From Eulemur rufifrons (taxonomy: Eukaryota; Chordata; Mammalia; Primates; Lemuridae): a DNA stretch of 64,000 nucleotides. Both the position numbers and the translations under genes were made by a program. Shown here one piece after another: positions 25,100 to 38,404 of this stretch. The stretch is from positions 70,933,001-70,997,000 of the forward strand of contig NC_090999.1 of NCBI RefSeq assembly GCF_041146395.1, in the 5' to 3' direction. Below the pieces are notes generated by a model. The model made no database searches. It was given only the letters and a program-made list of their open reading frames with translations, and had not been told where the DNA came from. Every line of letters begins with the position of its first letter. The first letter of the stretch is position 1.

Positions 25100-25330
25100 A
25101 CATTATGTGTCTTGTACTCTATGAAAATGTGCAGCTCTGGCAGTTACCCTGGATAGTTTTGCTCTCGTAATTAAAACACAGATGGAGCTCATTTCTTTCC
25201 CAAGTGTTTGATTGGCAGACACTCTGTGATCAACACTCCTCTCTGCTGAACACATCAGCACCATCTGCCTTCGGTCTGCTTGGAGAGGGTGGTCGCAGAG
25301 GAATTTCCTCATCACATGAGTCAGTTTAAA
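25100..25330. promoter_or_regulatory. Candidate enhancer-like patch (kB-like and AP-1 motifs)
   Basis: A less AT-rich, non-repeat patch in AT-rich surroundings. GGAATTTCC (25300-25308), an NF-kB-type sequence, lies 8 bases from a perfect AP-1 site TGAGTCA (25317-25323). The reverse open frame at 25103-25315 has no recognisable domain. Function is inferred from motifs only. Confidence 0.25.
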
Positions 25331-27370
25331 TAGAGTGTATTCCTCTTGCTGAAGCCATCAAATGATTTATGAAAAATTACATATACTATATAAAGATTTC
25401 CATGACAGTTAGTTTGTAACTTAATGAAATATTCATTAATAAATGTGGTTTTTTAAAGATTCATCACTCCCTTTCTCCAATTAAAATATTTAGAGCATAA
25501 CATAAAATCACTACATCTTGAAAAGTTAAAGTTTCCAAATAAATTGAGCTGATGGAACATTTTATTTTTAGTGAGATCATTAGAGATGATTTCAAATCAG
25601 GGTCCTGTGTTCTGAACCATTAGTACAACCACTAGTTACAAATGAAAATACTTTACTGTGCTGTCTCCTAAACTCAACATTAAAATAGTTTAAAAGAATG
25701 TGTTAATTTAAAAATTTTTATAAGTATTTGAAATAGATTATGATAAATGGTACTTCTTTATTTGGATATCAGGATAAGAAATGCATAGAAATTTATGCTC
25801 ATCCAATATCTTAAATTTATGCATATAATTAAATGTGTATTGATTATTATGTAGAAAAGGATATTTAAGATATTGAAAGCACAGAAAAATGATACTTTTG
25901 TGAAGAAGAAAAAAAGTAATTATTTCATTGTCCTAGAAACATATTTTACAACGTATGATACTTGTGCGAACATACAGTCTAGATTTGTGAGGAATATACA
26001 TGTGTTAGACAAAATAATATGAATTCTATATATATTTAAATAATGGAAAATTAGTTTGAGTTCCCTCTTCCCAACGGATAAATAATTACAATTAACAAGA
26101 TGAAAAACATACTACATAATACTTGTGGGGGGAACTGAACAGATTAAACTGCTACCCACAGAGTGTTAGAACAAAGAATAAAAGAATTAGATTGAAAAAC
26201 ATTCTGAAGAACTGTGGAATACACTCATTGCTTGTGGTTCCTGTGGAAACCCACTTATAGTAAGAGGCAAGAGTGACTTTTGGATTTTGGCAAGGATTTG
26301 AGGATTAGATTCGTAAAGCTAATCACTTCACAGTTGGAGTGAAAAATGAGATGAGTTTTGGAAGTGAACCAACAGAAAAGAAGGAAAATAATTATAAATG
26401 TATAGAAATTTATCATCTTCTGTTACCAGAAATCCTTAAAGATAAACTTTGAATTACCTTCTCATTTTGTATACATATGTAATCACCTCTATTCAAGCTT
26501 GGAATTTTTCAAGGTAAGGATTGGAGGTGGGAAGGGAGAAAGAAGAGTTTTAACTTTAGTTATTTAAAATACATTTTAGTTTATGTAATAAACATATAAA
26601 TTTTATCCTGAGGAGCCCACATTCTCATAATGGAAAAGATGTGAATAATTTTGATATAAAAGACTGGGGTATTTTAAACAAAGTGGAAGTTTAGAGAAGT
26701 GAGAAAGTTCTCCAATTCAGAGCCTTCTGAGAACACCTGAACATAAGTTTCATTCACGTAAGTTCTCCTACTCTAACTGATGCTGTTTTCTTTCCCAACT
26801 TGTTTCTTTCTGTGCGTTTTATTTTGTCAACACTTCCCACAATATGTTAGTGTGTTTTAGACTGTTACATTAAAAGTTTCCTTAGTCTATCTTTCCTATT
26901 TAAAATTCTTATATTTGGTTAAAATCTTAAATTATTACTTCCTGCCTCCTTTCATCCCGGTGGTCAACTAACTTATCCGTATGTGCAAATAGCAGATGAA
27001 GAGTGACACTAATTGAAATTGGTTCTTTTATGTCCAGTTCAAGAGAAAAAAAAAAGTATGAAAATGCATGACCTGTGTTAGATACATGAGTCTTAGAAGT
27101 TGCTAGTCATATGTTGCTATGAAAATGCATTATACTAAAATTTCTTGCATTCAACAAAATGGAAAGATTGAAGAATCAACAGTAGGTGATAGAAGTTGAA
27201 ATAACACTCAGCTCAGAAAATGAAGTATGCACAGGGAAAGAAGTGTAAGACAAGGAGGCAGCAGTGTCTGACCTGATCCTGCTGTTTCTTACAGCCTACA
27301 CGATCCCTATGCCATCAGCAAGATTTTTGCGGTTTGAGTTTATTCTGGGACATCATGATCGATGGATTGA
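25331..27370. other. Unclassified AT-rich non-coding DNA
   Basis: No gene or repeat could be assigned with confidence. The sequence is strongly AT-rich with several short palindromic AT stretches. Confidence 0.5.
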
Positions 27371-27568
27371 TCTTTCTTCCTTTCTTTCTTTTCCCTCCCT
27401 CCCTCCCTCCCTTCCTTCCTTCCTTCCTTCTTTCCTTTTCTCTCTCTCTTTCCTTCTTTCTTTCTTTTCTCTTGTTCTTCCTTTCCTTCCTTCCTTTCTT
27501 TTTTAATTCCTTCCATCTGTCTTTCTTTCTTTCTTTTTTCCTTCTTTCTTTCCTTCCTTCCTTCCTTC
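27371..27568. repeat. Long polypyrimidine (CTTT/CCTT)n tract
   Basis: About 200 bases of nearly pure C and T on the plus strand, mixing CCCT, CCTT and CTTT units, with only small interruptions near 27505-27515. The long serine/phenylalanine/leucine-rich and lysine/glutamate-rich frames over 27264-27675 are products of this repeat, not proteins. Confidence 0.97.
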
Positions 27569-27599
27569 ATTGTTTTTTATTTCCCCCTTTAGATCCTAA

Positions 27600-30500
27600 G
27601 TTCTTAAAGTCCATGCTCAATGTTACTTGTTTCCAAAATAGAAAAGGCAAAACTGACTCTATAAAGTGGGGGTAAGGATGGCCTAGGTACTAGTAATCAG
27701 GTGTGGGAAACAAAATTTAGGAGGACAAAAAAACATAGTCCAAGAGCATGACCAAGGTCTGATCCAGCAAACCTGCTGTTGACTTCCCATTTCCCAGCAG
27801 GTGAGCAGGGGGAGGGATTGGGGCTCAATAATTTACATGATGTTAGCCTCAGCTCCCAGGAGGGCTGTCTAGATGACCCACGAGGTTTAAATTTGAGCTG
27901 GTTTTGATATCTAAAGGGGTCCAATCTAAGAGTTTTGAAAGATCAGAACTAGACTATGGGCAGTATCAATGTGTGAAGTCATAAGGATTAAATGGATGGG
28001 ATTAGGAAACTTTATGTAGAAAATAAACATATTTCTAAGACACTTTGTACATATTTCAAACTTTTGATTCTTTATAGTATAGGTCAGTAGGAGACTGGAT
28101 TGGGTTCTAAGCTCCAAGTTTAGTGAATCTCTAAGTGGCCATTAACACTAAAGCCTCTCCCAAGTGAAGAGAAGGCCAGCACTACTTCCATTTTTTAAGG
28201 CTCCTGGATTATTAAAAACTGAATGCCAACATCAAATTACAAAAACTGCAGCATATTGTAATGTTTACATTTAATTTGTTAAACCCCTCTTAACATATTC
28301 ACAAACTATAATGGCTGGCTGTGCAATGTAATTTGAGAATAATTTTAGCAATCCAATTCTAAGATTCTTCAGCCAGCCAAATTGCCCTGTTTTCTTACTG
28401 CTAATTCAATATCTGAATAATGCATTTTTAAAACATTTCTAAATGGGTATGATAGAGGTTATTTTTATAGGAATTGCACAATACTGAGAACAAAAAAAAT
28501 TCTCAAAACTTTTTAAAATGGGAAATTCTTGTAGGGAAGAGGATGGATAGATGAAGAGTGTAGAATCATAGGGAAGATAGATGACAGGACATACAAGGAA
28601 ATATCTTTTGCTACTTCAGAATTAGATCCCTCATGTTTATACATTTTGTCCCCAAAGCTGAGAGTTTTAAGACTATCAAAAGTTGTTACGGAACAGAATA
28701 AAATCACAATGTTTATTTAGCAACATTGAGTTGAAATGGAGTCATAAATTGCCATAAAAATCTTATTAAACTTTAGGGAAGAGAGTTACAAGAGAAATTA
28801 AAAACAATTATAAAACATAACTAAAAATTAACGGAATATTATACTCCTATTTTTTTAAAAAAAATTCAAAGCTTAGAAATTTTTTTTCCTCTTTAAAATA
28901 TTTCATTTTAACTATGTGACCATGATGTAGAACTTTGGTGTGGGAAGTAATTAGACATGAAAGACTGAACAACTGGGTGATTGAGGCTTTCCTACATCTG
29001 TGACTTGATTCCTGGAAGGAACACTGGAACAGATGTCAAACTGCAATCAGGGTGAGCAATTAAAACCAAGTAATCTACGAGCATACTTAACTAGGAATTT
29101 AGAGTTATGGGTCCTCTTTTTTCCCATGGGTGTTTTCTTCTGAGAGTGGGCATGAAGAAAGAAATTGGAATATAACTCAGAATCGAGCTCTAAACTTCAG
29201 TGATTCTGAGTTTAAGTTCGCTATAAGTCCTTATAATCCATGCTTACAGGTTGACTTTTAATAGATCTACGCTCAGATATATGTCACAGAACAGTCTGAA
29301 CTTATTATAGTCAAGTCATAGAAAGGGAACTAACTATCTCACCTAGACCCTAACCATGGAAAAGATACCAGTCCTTCCCCACTCTCTGTTTAGGAGAAAA
29401 ATACTTAAACTTTGATTATTTAATCTTTTCTTTGTGCCTTTCTAGCTTACTAAACATTAATTCAATTTAGCTTTTTTTTAAAAAAAAATATGCTGGTTAG
29501 GAGCATTAGAAATGGAAACATGTAAGATGACATTTGGTTTATTAAAGCCCCACAATCTAGCAGATGGTTTAGGAAAGCAGCATTAAAGATGCCACTTAAT
29601 CCTTAATTCAAGACCATACTTAATGCTACATCTGGAAGGAGAGCTGTGCCAACAAAAATGCTATTGAGTTAAAGTCTATGTTATTCATAAATATCTAAGA
29701 AAATAAGAGACAAATGTTCATGACCATAGTATGTGAAACCAAATATAAATTCCATGGGAAGGATGGTTCTTCAAACATTTCTAAATCTATAATATTTATT
29801 CATATAACATTTTAATAAATCTAAGAAGAATGGAATTTTATAACGAATCCAGCCAAAACTGTATAGCTGCATTGCTTTATCTTAGTCATTCGCTGTACAA
29901 ATGGAGGTCGTCATTTGTAATAGTCACTGGGATTAATAGTCACTTTGTATTTAAACTCCTTCATACCAAATATAGAATCTCCAAGTTTTTGTCTTTAAAT
30001 ATTTTCCCAACACTTGCAATATATCTGATAGTGATTAAAAAGCTGAATATAATTAATTGCTATCATGTATAACTGTGATAGCTGGCATCTGGTTACTTTT
30101 CCTGTGACTCAAATTACTCTGTTTTGCTATAACCGCTCTATTTGTGAAAGTTTTTATGTATGCTTCCTGCTCAATACATGCTAAATGTTTTGTTCAGTGA
30201 GAAAAAGGAGGCTTCAAAGCGATATAAAATACAGTATTTGCTAATTAGTTTTGTGGGAGTGGAAATACATCACTTAAAAAATTCATGAGCTCTTTTGACC
30301 TCTGTGTTTTTATTAAGAAATGTAAATTTGCTAGAATAAGGACTTACTCTAAATAAAACTTTTTATATTATTTATAATCTATGTAGCTAGCATATTATTG
30401 CATGATCTAAAAACCTATGTCTAGATGCCAAATTAGGCTTTAGGAGACCCTGCAAAATGTTGAAATGGTCAGGAAATAGGAAATTGCCCACCAGGGAGAC

Positions 30501-30985
30501 AGGTACTGATGATAGACTTGTGCAGGCTTTCTAAGATTCGAGAGATTAAACAGCTGAAGAAGCAGCATATTTCCTACCTGAGCATTGATGGTTTTTGGTA
30601 CCCCTGCAGGCTCCCGACCCGTAACATTTCAGCCTCTTGTGTAAGTTAACAGAAAACGAAACCATCTAATTTAAATCATTTTCAAATATATGAATTAAAT
30701 GGCTAATAGTTTCATTTTAAAAATCAAACATTTCCTTGCAGAACTTCTAAGAAACCTTTGATAATGGAGCTCCCTAGATACGGGTGTTACTTTTACTTCA
30801 ACAGTGCTAGTTTTTGATCTAAAACTAAAAACTTTGGGTGAAAAATTAAATATTATCCAAATCAAACATATTCTTAATAGTTCAGAAGAATAAACTTACA
30901 AGAGAATCAAAGGTAATCTTAATAGGAACCTGGCCCATGTATGAGATCAGATACCAAACGCCAGAAATTAATGTTAGCATGCTAT
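27600..30985. other. Unclassified AT-rich non-coding DNA
   Basis: No gene, RNA or confidently assigned repeat. Short open frames on both strands (27697-27924, 27926-28117 and 28513-28707 minus; 29830-30072 plus) lack domains and have AT-driven composition. Confidence 0.5.
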
Positions 30986-30989
30986 GCTG

Positions 30990-31185
30990 CAAAGAGCATT
31001 TAGTGTGAAGCCATGAGACACTGGCCTGGAGTTCAAGCTCCAGGAGTACAGGCTGTGTGAACTTGGCCAAGGGATGGAACCTCTTTGAGCCTCAATTTCA
31101 TCATGGGTAATAGAAGTATATATGAAAATAATACTGCTTTCTAGATTTAGAGTATTATGAGAAACAAATGAGGTCGTTTATGAAA
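30990..31185 (+). repeat. MIR SINE, first of a tandem pair
   Basis: MIR order is visible: 'gagttcaagctccaggagta', 'tgtgaacttggccaaggga', 'cctctttgagcctcaatttc', 'gagtattatgagaaacaaat'. It is followed directly by a second MIR in the same orientation. Confidence 0.75.
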
Positions 31186-31194
31186 TGGATTTGT

Positions 31195-31380
31195 GCTGTG
31201 TAAACCTGGGTTTTATTTCTGACTCTACCACTTTCTGGCTTTGTAATTCTGGATAAATTACTTAACACAATAAAACCTTGCTTTTCACAACTTTAAAATG
31301 AGGATAATAAGAAGACAGTGCCTGCAAACTGATTGTTATAGAGTAAGAGCTCAAGAAATGTTAGTTACTATTATTATTTT
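31195..31380 (+). repeat. MIR SINE, second of a tandem pair
   Basis: Contains 'aaacctgggttttatttctg', 'ctctaccactttctggctt', 'aaaatgaggataataagaag' and a 3' end 'gagctcaagaaatgttagtt'. It is in the same orientation as the adjacent copy. Confidence 0.8.
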
Positions 31381-31384
31381 TCTA

Positions 31385-32290
31385 AATCTTTACAAATATA
31401 TTTAGCGTCATCTGGAGATTTAAAATGATAAAATTTTATTTTTTAAAAAACTCACTTAAACCTTATTCCAATATGTATTTGTTTCTACTTGAAAACTTGT
31501 TTCCTATAAATAAGAATGACTTTTAAGCTTGGTATTTATGTAAAATGAGATATTTTTTCCCTAAACATGTAGTATCTCCTCTGTATGTAATTTTTGAGCT
31601 TTCTGATACAAGGAACTTCAGGAAGAATGATATAGGGTTCTTTCATTGTTTAAAGTTTGCTATAGTTAATAACAATTTAATTATATATTGTTTTGTTTGT
31701 GGATTTGATATAAAATGAGGAGTTTGTATGCCTCTATAGATATAAGGTGGAATTTTTTAAATTTTGAGAGGAAAAACATTTGAGGGCATTGTGAGCTGCT
31801 GGTGTCTTCTCTAGACAACACATTTGAGATGCACTAGAGATTGCCTGCTTCTTACAATCCATTTAGAGCGTCAGCAGCAAACCTTTCCTCAGGTAATGGG
31901 ATTAGCACTCTGTTGGGACTGCAGTCCTTAAGGATATAAATTTGTTTCTAAATGTTCTAGCTAGTAATCTCATGCTCCTTGACAGGTTTTACAATGTAAC
32001 TGCTACTCTTGGAAAGGAAACACAGACCTCGGACCTCCCTCTGTCTGCTAGGTTAGGAAGTTCAAAGATTTTCACAGGAAGTATTCAGTCCTGAGAAAGT
32101 TAAAATTAGGTGCTCTTTGTCTTTATTCTGCAATGATGATATCATTGAAGCAATGTGATGAGTAACCTGAATTTAAAATACAATGATATATATTATAGAT
32201 GCTTTTATAAGCCAATCATACATGAAATTTTTTCCTTTTAATGTCGTTAATTTTTAGTACTTTATTTTCATTTTATATATTTTATTTAAA
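31385..32290. other. Unclassified AT-rich non-coding DNA
   Basis: Nothing assignable was found between the MIR pair and the Alu. Confidence 0.5.
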
Positions 32291-32294
32291 AAAA

Positions 32295-32656
<362 letters not shown>

Positions 32657-32768
32657 TAAAAACCAGCTGAGCCAGTTAGTTTGTTTGGAATTCAGTATGA
32701 AAGGAATAAAAGTCAAGAACTATTCTTTTTTCTTCTCTTTTCTATCCTGTTTCAACAAGACATCTCTT

Positions 32769-32998
32769 TATGGGTTGAACATCCCTAATCTGGAAATCTG
32801 AAATGCTCCAAAATGCTAAATTTTTTGAGCAGTGACATGGTGCTCAAAGGAAATGCTTATTGGAGCATTTCAGATTTCAGATTTTCAGATTAGGGATGCT
32901 CCACTAAGTATAATGTAACATATTCCAAAATTCAAAAAAATCCAAAACCAAAAACATGTCCAGTCTCAAGCATTTTGGATAAGGGATATTTAACCTAT
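32769..32998. mobile_element. Tigger-like non-autonomous DNA transposon (foldback)
   Basis: About 230 bp with terminal inverted repeats: the left end 'tatgggttgaacatccct' pairs with the right end 'agggatatttaacctata'. An internal foldback pairs 'aatctgaaatgctccaaaat' with 'attggagcatttcagatttc'. This layout matches recalled MER44/Tigger7-type relics of the TcMar-Tigger group. No transposase is present. Confidence 0.8.
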
Positions 32999-32999
32999 A

Positions 33000-33525
33000 T
33001 GGGTATGCTGAGACATTACAATCCTAGGAAAATAAAACAAGATAAAAATTTTAGTAAACTTATTTTAGCTCACATTCCTGATCATATTCTAACATTCTCT
33101 TTTATATTTAAGTGTATGCTCATAATACTGAACATTATAAATAGATATTATTACTTTAAAAAGTCTATAAATTTGAAATATGCCAAGTCTGTTTTCATGA
33201 AGCATAAATTTTTTTATGGCTAGGATTCCAATAAAATGTAAAATAAAAATTACAGTATCTTTTGAAGATCACTGTTATTTTAATGTTAAAAGCCACTGTT
33301 GGAGTACACTGAGTAATTTAGATAAAAATGTTATTGTAATATAAAACTTTTATCTGATTTTTATTTTAATTTTTTCTTTTGAAGCTATTGTTACTTCTTT
33401 TTTAAATGTTCTATTCATATCCCATTTTTCTTAGCTATACTATATTGACTATACATTTACCTTGTCTTGATGGCTTCTGGTGATAACTTTAAATGTTGGT
33501 TGTTTCTGTGCTATAGAGACCATGA
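33000..33525. other. Unclassified AT-rich non-coding DNA
   Basis: Nothing assignable. The open frame at 32975-33223 is in very AT-rich sequence and has no domain. Confidence 0.5.
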
Positions 33526-33529
33526 GGTA

Positions 33530-33732
33530 CACTTTAGGGAACACTGGCTTCAGCATCAGAGCCCCTGTCTGCTACCTGCTAACTGGACTAGTGTAAGTTA
33601 CTTAGCCTCTCTCAGTTTTCTTATCTGTAAAATGGGATTAGTGACATATATCTAGGGCAGAAGTGAGGGTTACATGGTATCATATTGCATCTAGTAGTGT
33701 CTGGAATGTAGAAGGTGCTCAATAAAGTTTAG
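33530..33732 (+). repeat. MIR SINE fragment
   Basis: Diagnostic order: 'tggcttcagcatcagagc', 'ctgctaactggactagtgta', 'cttatctgtaaaatgggatt', 'aggtgctcaataaagttt'. Confidence 0.8.
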
Positions 33733-33949
33733 TTTCCTAGTTCGTGGTAGAGAGAAATGGAAATGCAAATGTAGGAAATTTGGGTTTGGGGTGACTGTAG
33801 CTGTGGCCTTGGTAATAGTTGGTCATTTTCTTGTTTATTTTTTATTTGACAAAATGAATGCAGCTATGTAATTTCCAAGGTTGTATGATACAGCTCTCAG
33901 CCCAAGCTGAAAATACATATGACTTAATCAATTGCATTTGCATATAAGA

Positions 33950-34045
33950 AGTTGCTACCTCAGAGGGTTATTTTAAAGACTCAGAGATATATAACAATTC
34001 AAAGAGTTTAGCACATGCTAAGCACTCAGTAAAAGTAAGTGATTA
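33950..34045 (+). repeat. MIR SINE 3' fragment
   Basis: Contains the MIR 3' portion: 'ctacctcagagggttatttt' and 'agcacatgctaagcactcag'. Confidence 0.55.
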
Positions 34046-35285
34046 TAAATACAAGGATGCAACCTTGTGATGGAGGTTGGGTATTCTGAATTTTGACTGA
34101 GAGTCATGGGTATAAAACACTTTCTGGGTACTCCAGCATTATGTTTATAAGTAACAAAGTTGCCAAATTTGAAAATATGTTTGTATAAACGACTGCCTCT
34201 TTTGGATCCTTAACATGTAGTCTTTAAATAAATGAGCCCAAAATGAACAAATAGGAGCATTTTATGTTTATGTCCAGGTTGTGTCCAGCTGCCATGCGTG
34301 GTGTGACTGCGCTGGTTGTGTGGCTGGCATTCATTCTGGTTGATCTGTACCAACGTAATACCCATTGTTAAATATTTTGTATGTTACCTACAGATATTTA
34401 TATCTATATTATCTGCATCCCTACTTTTTCATTTAAAGTAATATAATCTTTTTATGTTTCTTTTCTTTGTCCTTCACTATAGGAAGACTGAAATCCGTAG
34501 CGTGGGATGGTTTTTACTAGTTGGCTAGATTTTTCTGTAGAACTACAGTAGCTTCCGGGTTGTGGCTTATTTTCTCACTGCACTACACCTTGGTAATATA
34601 CAGGACATGGCACCTCCCCACTGGCATGTATTGTGGGGCAACTTCATCGTTGTTTATTGACCTTTTCACAGGTTTTTTAGATAATAGACTATTATCGTTA
34701 ACTCTTGTTCATTCTTCTTATGACTCTCCTTTCACTGCACCCTAGACCCCTGAAATTCTTTTAGTGAGAAGATAGCCTAGAAAGTTCTGATTGTTAAGCT
34801 GCAGCGCTAGAGGTCTTTGTAGGAGATTTGATAATATTAGAAATCAGATTCACCCTCATAAAGAGCATTTAAAACATCTCAGCCAACTAACATCCTAACC
34901 TGTGATTTGACGTTATCAAATGCCCAAGTTGCCAAGAATGTAGCCCATACCTATTTCCCCTGGTATGTTGGCTTATGTTGCTGAATAATACTTGTCTTCT
35001 ATTAATTAAGAATACTGTACATGGCAAATTAAGCATTTTTGCTTTGGAAAAAAATGAAAGACCTAAAAAAGTCTCACAAATGTTACAGGAACATTAGATC
35101 TCTGATTCTGTTTTTATTTTCGTTTTGAGGTTATCTGATAGTCTCAGAGTTGTAAGATAACTGAGAGGCCAACTCTCTGAGGTTATAGTTCAGAATATGA
35201 AGTTCATAGTAAAGTTACTAACCCAAGGCTGGATCGTAAGTTTCAACTTGTATGTCAGGATTTAGGCTTCTTGGAGGCCATGGAT
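34046..35285. other. Unclassified non-coding DNA
   Basis: No gene or repeat assigned. The open frame at 34521-34745 has no domain support. Confidence 0.5.
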
Positions 35286-35289
35286 TTGA

Positions 35290-35375
35290 CATTCTTCAGT
35301 TAGATCAAAGTCACATAGCTAGTTTGTGGCAGAGCCTGGACTAAAACCTAATTCTTTTGAATTCTAATCTCATTT
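35290..35375 (-). repeat. MIR SINE fragment (antisense)
   Basis: Antisense MIR core: 'caaagtcacatagctagttt' followed by 'tggcagagcctggactaaaa'. Confidence 0.65.
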
Positions 35376-36090
35376 TTATTTCTCCGAGTTTTTTATTATC
35401 ATGCACATGGTTATGTTTAAATTGCATACGTTTTTATAACCTTGTAATCCATTATGTAGACATGAAAAATTAAGACTTTTGGCATTTTTATAATATGCAA
35501 AGAAAGTGAAAATTATCTTGTTAAAATATTATGCTTATCATTCAATTTTGAAAACATGGAAAAGATGTGTGAACGAGAAATGGAGCTTCATATGCATATC
35601 TTTTAAGTATGACCCTCCATTATTGAGATCTTTTTTTTATTTTTACAAAGTATGCCATAGTTTTTTAAGGACATTTCAACATGGATTAAATCTTTGAGGC
35701 ATTAGCTGGAATTATTTATAGGTAATTCCCAAAACATGTATAGATATACATCTACGTGTGTGAAATAGAAACATGTTTATCAATAGCTAGGAGTAATTGT
35801 AGTGTGATGTTAGGAATAATAGTATCTATATTTCACACAGTTTTTTAAAGCCCAGTGGGTATAGTTTGTGTATTTCCCTGGCTAACTTTGTTGGCACAAA
35901 ATAAATATCTAACAATGATAATAACTCTTTCTCCATGCAGTATTCACTTTGACTAGAAAAAATTTACTGCTATGCTAATATGGTACAATTTTTAAAGTAT
36001 GTTAAGGTGATAAGTAAATTTCATGGCATTTTGTTATAGTGTTATCATATTTTATAAGAACTAGTCTCCCCTCAAGTATCTTATTATACT
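35376..36090. other. Unclassified AT-rich non-coding DNA
   Basis: Nothing assignable. The open frame at 35506-35697 has no domain. Confidence 0.5.
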
Positions 36091-36092
36091 CT

Positions 36093-36152
36093 GCTGTGGG
36101 TAACTGAAACTGTGAAAAGCGAAATCGTGGAAAAGGGGGGACTCCCATACTG
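36093..36152 (+). mobile_element. Tigger-like transposon end fragment
   Basis: The motif series 'gtgggtaactgaaactgtg', 'aaaagcgaaatcgtgga', 'aaaggggggactccca' resembles the 3' terminal region of Tigger2-class relics. It is a short fragment. Confidence 0.55.
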
Positions 36153-36289
36153 CCCTTTGTAATGTGACTGCATATATGTCTTTCCCGCAAGAACTGGTTG
36201 GAGGAATAAGTCCCAGGAAACCATTCACACGAGAAAGTAATAAGCCTCACAACCTGTGCACATAACCAACGCCAGACAAATGGGAGGAC

Positions 36290-36535
36290 AGAACAGCTAA
36301 GTGACTGTGAGCATAGGCTTTGAGTCAGGTAGTCCTGGTTTTAACTCTTCATTGAGACTTTCTGTCACTTTGAATAAGTTAACACCTGGGCTGTCTGACT
36401 TTACTTAGACCAATGTTTCCTCACCTGTAAAATGGAGATAATTGTGTTTCATCAACTGTATTAGTAGAAAGATTAAAAGAAAAATGTATCAAAAAATTGA
36501 GCAATTTGCCTGGCATTTCGTCAATGTCTGAAAAT
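36290..36535 (+). repeat. MIR SINE
   Basis: Visible MIR blocks: 'agcataggctttgagtcagg', 'tagtcctggttttaactctt', 'tcctcacctgtaaaatggag', then a degenerate 3' end ('ttgcctggcatttcgtcaat'). Confidence 0.8.
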
Positions 36536-36770
36536 GTCAATTAATATAACAAAAATAGCAATGCATTGGATAACTGAAAAGGGAGACAAAGTGAATAAAT
36601 GAGAAGCTGAGGACTCTGAGGGCAAATCTGGTGGACATCATGTCTTTGCCAGGAATTCTTCCTGTTTACTCTCTGTTTGTTGGGGAAATTTAGAGGCCAT
36701 AGCTGATAATATTGTGGCAGCGCCTGCAGCTCTGCTTTGCATTATTTATAAATGTTTTTGCTCATTTTTC

Positions 36771-37108
<338 letters not shown>

Positions 37109-37129
37109 TATTTTTGCTCATTTTTCATT

Positions 37130-37790
37130 GATAATGTTATAAATGGGGATTCATCCTCATTAATTTGAATATTTATTAGTTGAAAATTTCTGTCCTTTCA
37201 TGTGTATCCATTAAAGGGTAAAACTTGTTTTGTAAAGGTCATCAGGACTGCAGGGTAGTATGGAAGGGAAAGAACACTTTGCCGGGAATCACATTCCATT
37301 TGAATGGCAACTTCACTTTTTGGTTATTGAGAGAAAATGGCATCAAAGTATGTTTGACACCAGGACTCAATAAGCATAATCCTGAAAACAGCTACTGTAA
37401 AAATAATAAATTTGGCAGATCTTGTTTGCGAGTTTTCAATTAACATTTTAAAAAAGTATTTGGTCCATTCGTACAAATACTTGTAAGGCAGCTAGAGACT
37501 TAGTTTCTTCCCATTCCAATGAGTGTACCCCAGAATTACCAAGGTGAAAGATGTTGGATTCCCCACCCCTGTTCCCAGGGATCCACATTTTCTGAGAACA
37601 CATCTTACATTGAGCTATTTCCCGTTGTCCAATAAGCTGTTATAGCTTAATAACCAAAACATAAAATTTATTTTTACAGGTGTGTGGAAGCAAAATGCAG
37701 AGGTATCAGAATCTTTCACTTGTTTTAGTGGTAATCTTGATTTCATTTAGAGAAGAATCAAAGGCATATATAATTGATTTAATACCTTGT
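37130..37790. other. Unclassified non-coding DNA between two Alus
   Basis: No repeat or gene assigned. The open frame at 37225-37443 has no recognised domain. Confidence 0.5.
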
Positions 37791-37794
37791 GGTG

Positions 37795-38074
37795 TTTTTT
37801 GAGATAGGGTCTTGCTTTGTTGCTGGGTAGAGTGCAGTAACATCATCATAGCTCACTACGACCTGAAATTCTTGGGCTCCTTCTGCCTCAGCCTCCCTAG
37901 TATCTGGGACTACAGTGACATGCCACCATGCCCAGCTCATTTTTCTAATTTTTATAGAGACAGTGTCTCACTATGTTGCACAGGCTAGTCTGAAACTCCT
38001 GGCCTCAAGTGATCCTTCCACATCCTAGCCTTCTAAAGTGTTAGGATTACAGACATGAGCCACCGTGCCCAGCC
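37795..38074 (-). mobile_element. Alu SINE, antisense (old, diverged)
   Basis: Reverse complement of a dimeric Alu: 'tttttgagatagggtcttgc', 'gcctcagcctccctagtatc', 'actatgttgcacaggctagt', ending 'gagccaccgtgcccagcc'. Many substitutions suggest an old AluJ-type copy. Confidence 0.92.
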
Positions 38075-38404
38075 TAATAGTTTGGTTTTTAAAATTTTAA
38101 TCAAAGATGGCTTTGAAGTGTGTTCCTTAATCCTACATTGATATTTGGCCAGATGAAAAGTTTTATGAATATGTTGGAACCTTTTGGAGTTTAATGCAAA
38201 CTTTTTGATAACTAGGCATGATTTAGTTATTTTGTTCTGTGATGGTTTTAGAAGAAGAGGAAGATCTCACTTTTCTTCCTCACTATTTGTGTAATATTTT
38301 CCCCTTCTTTTTAGAAAATTTGACTTGCACATGAGCATTGAACTTAAGAGTTTGTAATAATATTGTAGTTTACAGATAGCTGTCACATGTATGATGACAA
38401 AGTT

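Noticed and set aside
27264..27675. Ser/Phe/Leu-rich plus frames and a Lys/Glu-rich minus frame
   Set aside because: Generated by the polypyrimidine microsatellite.
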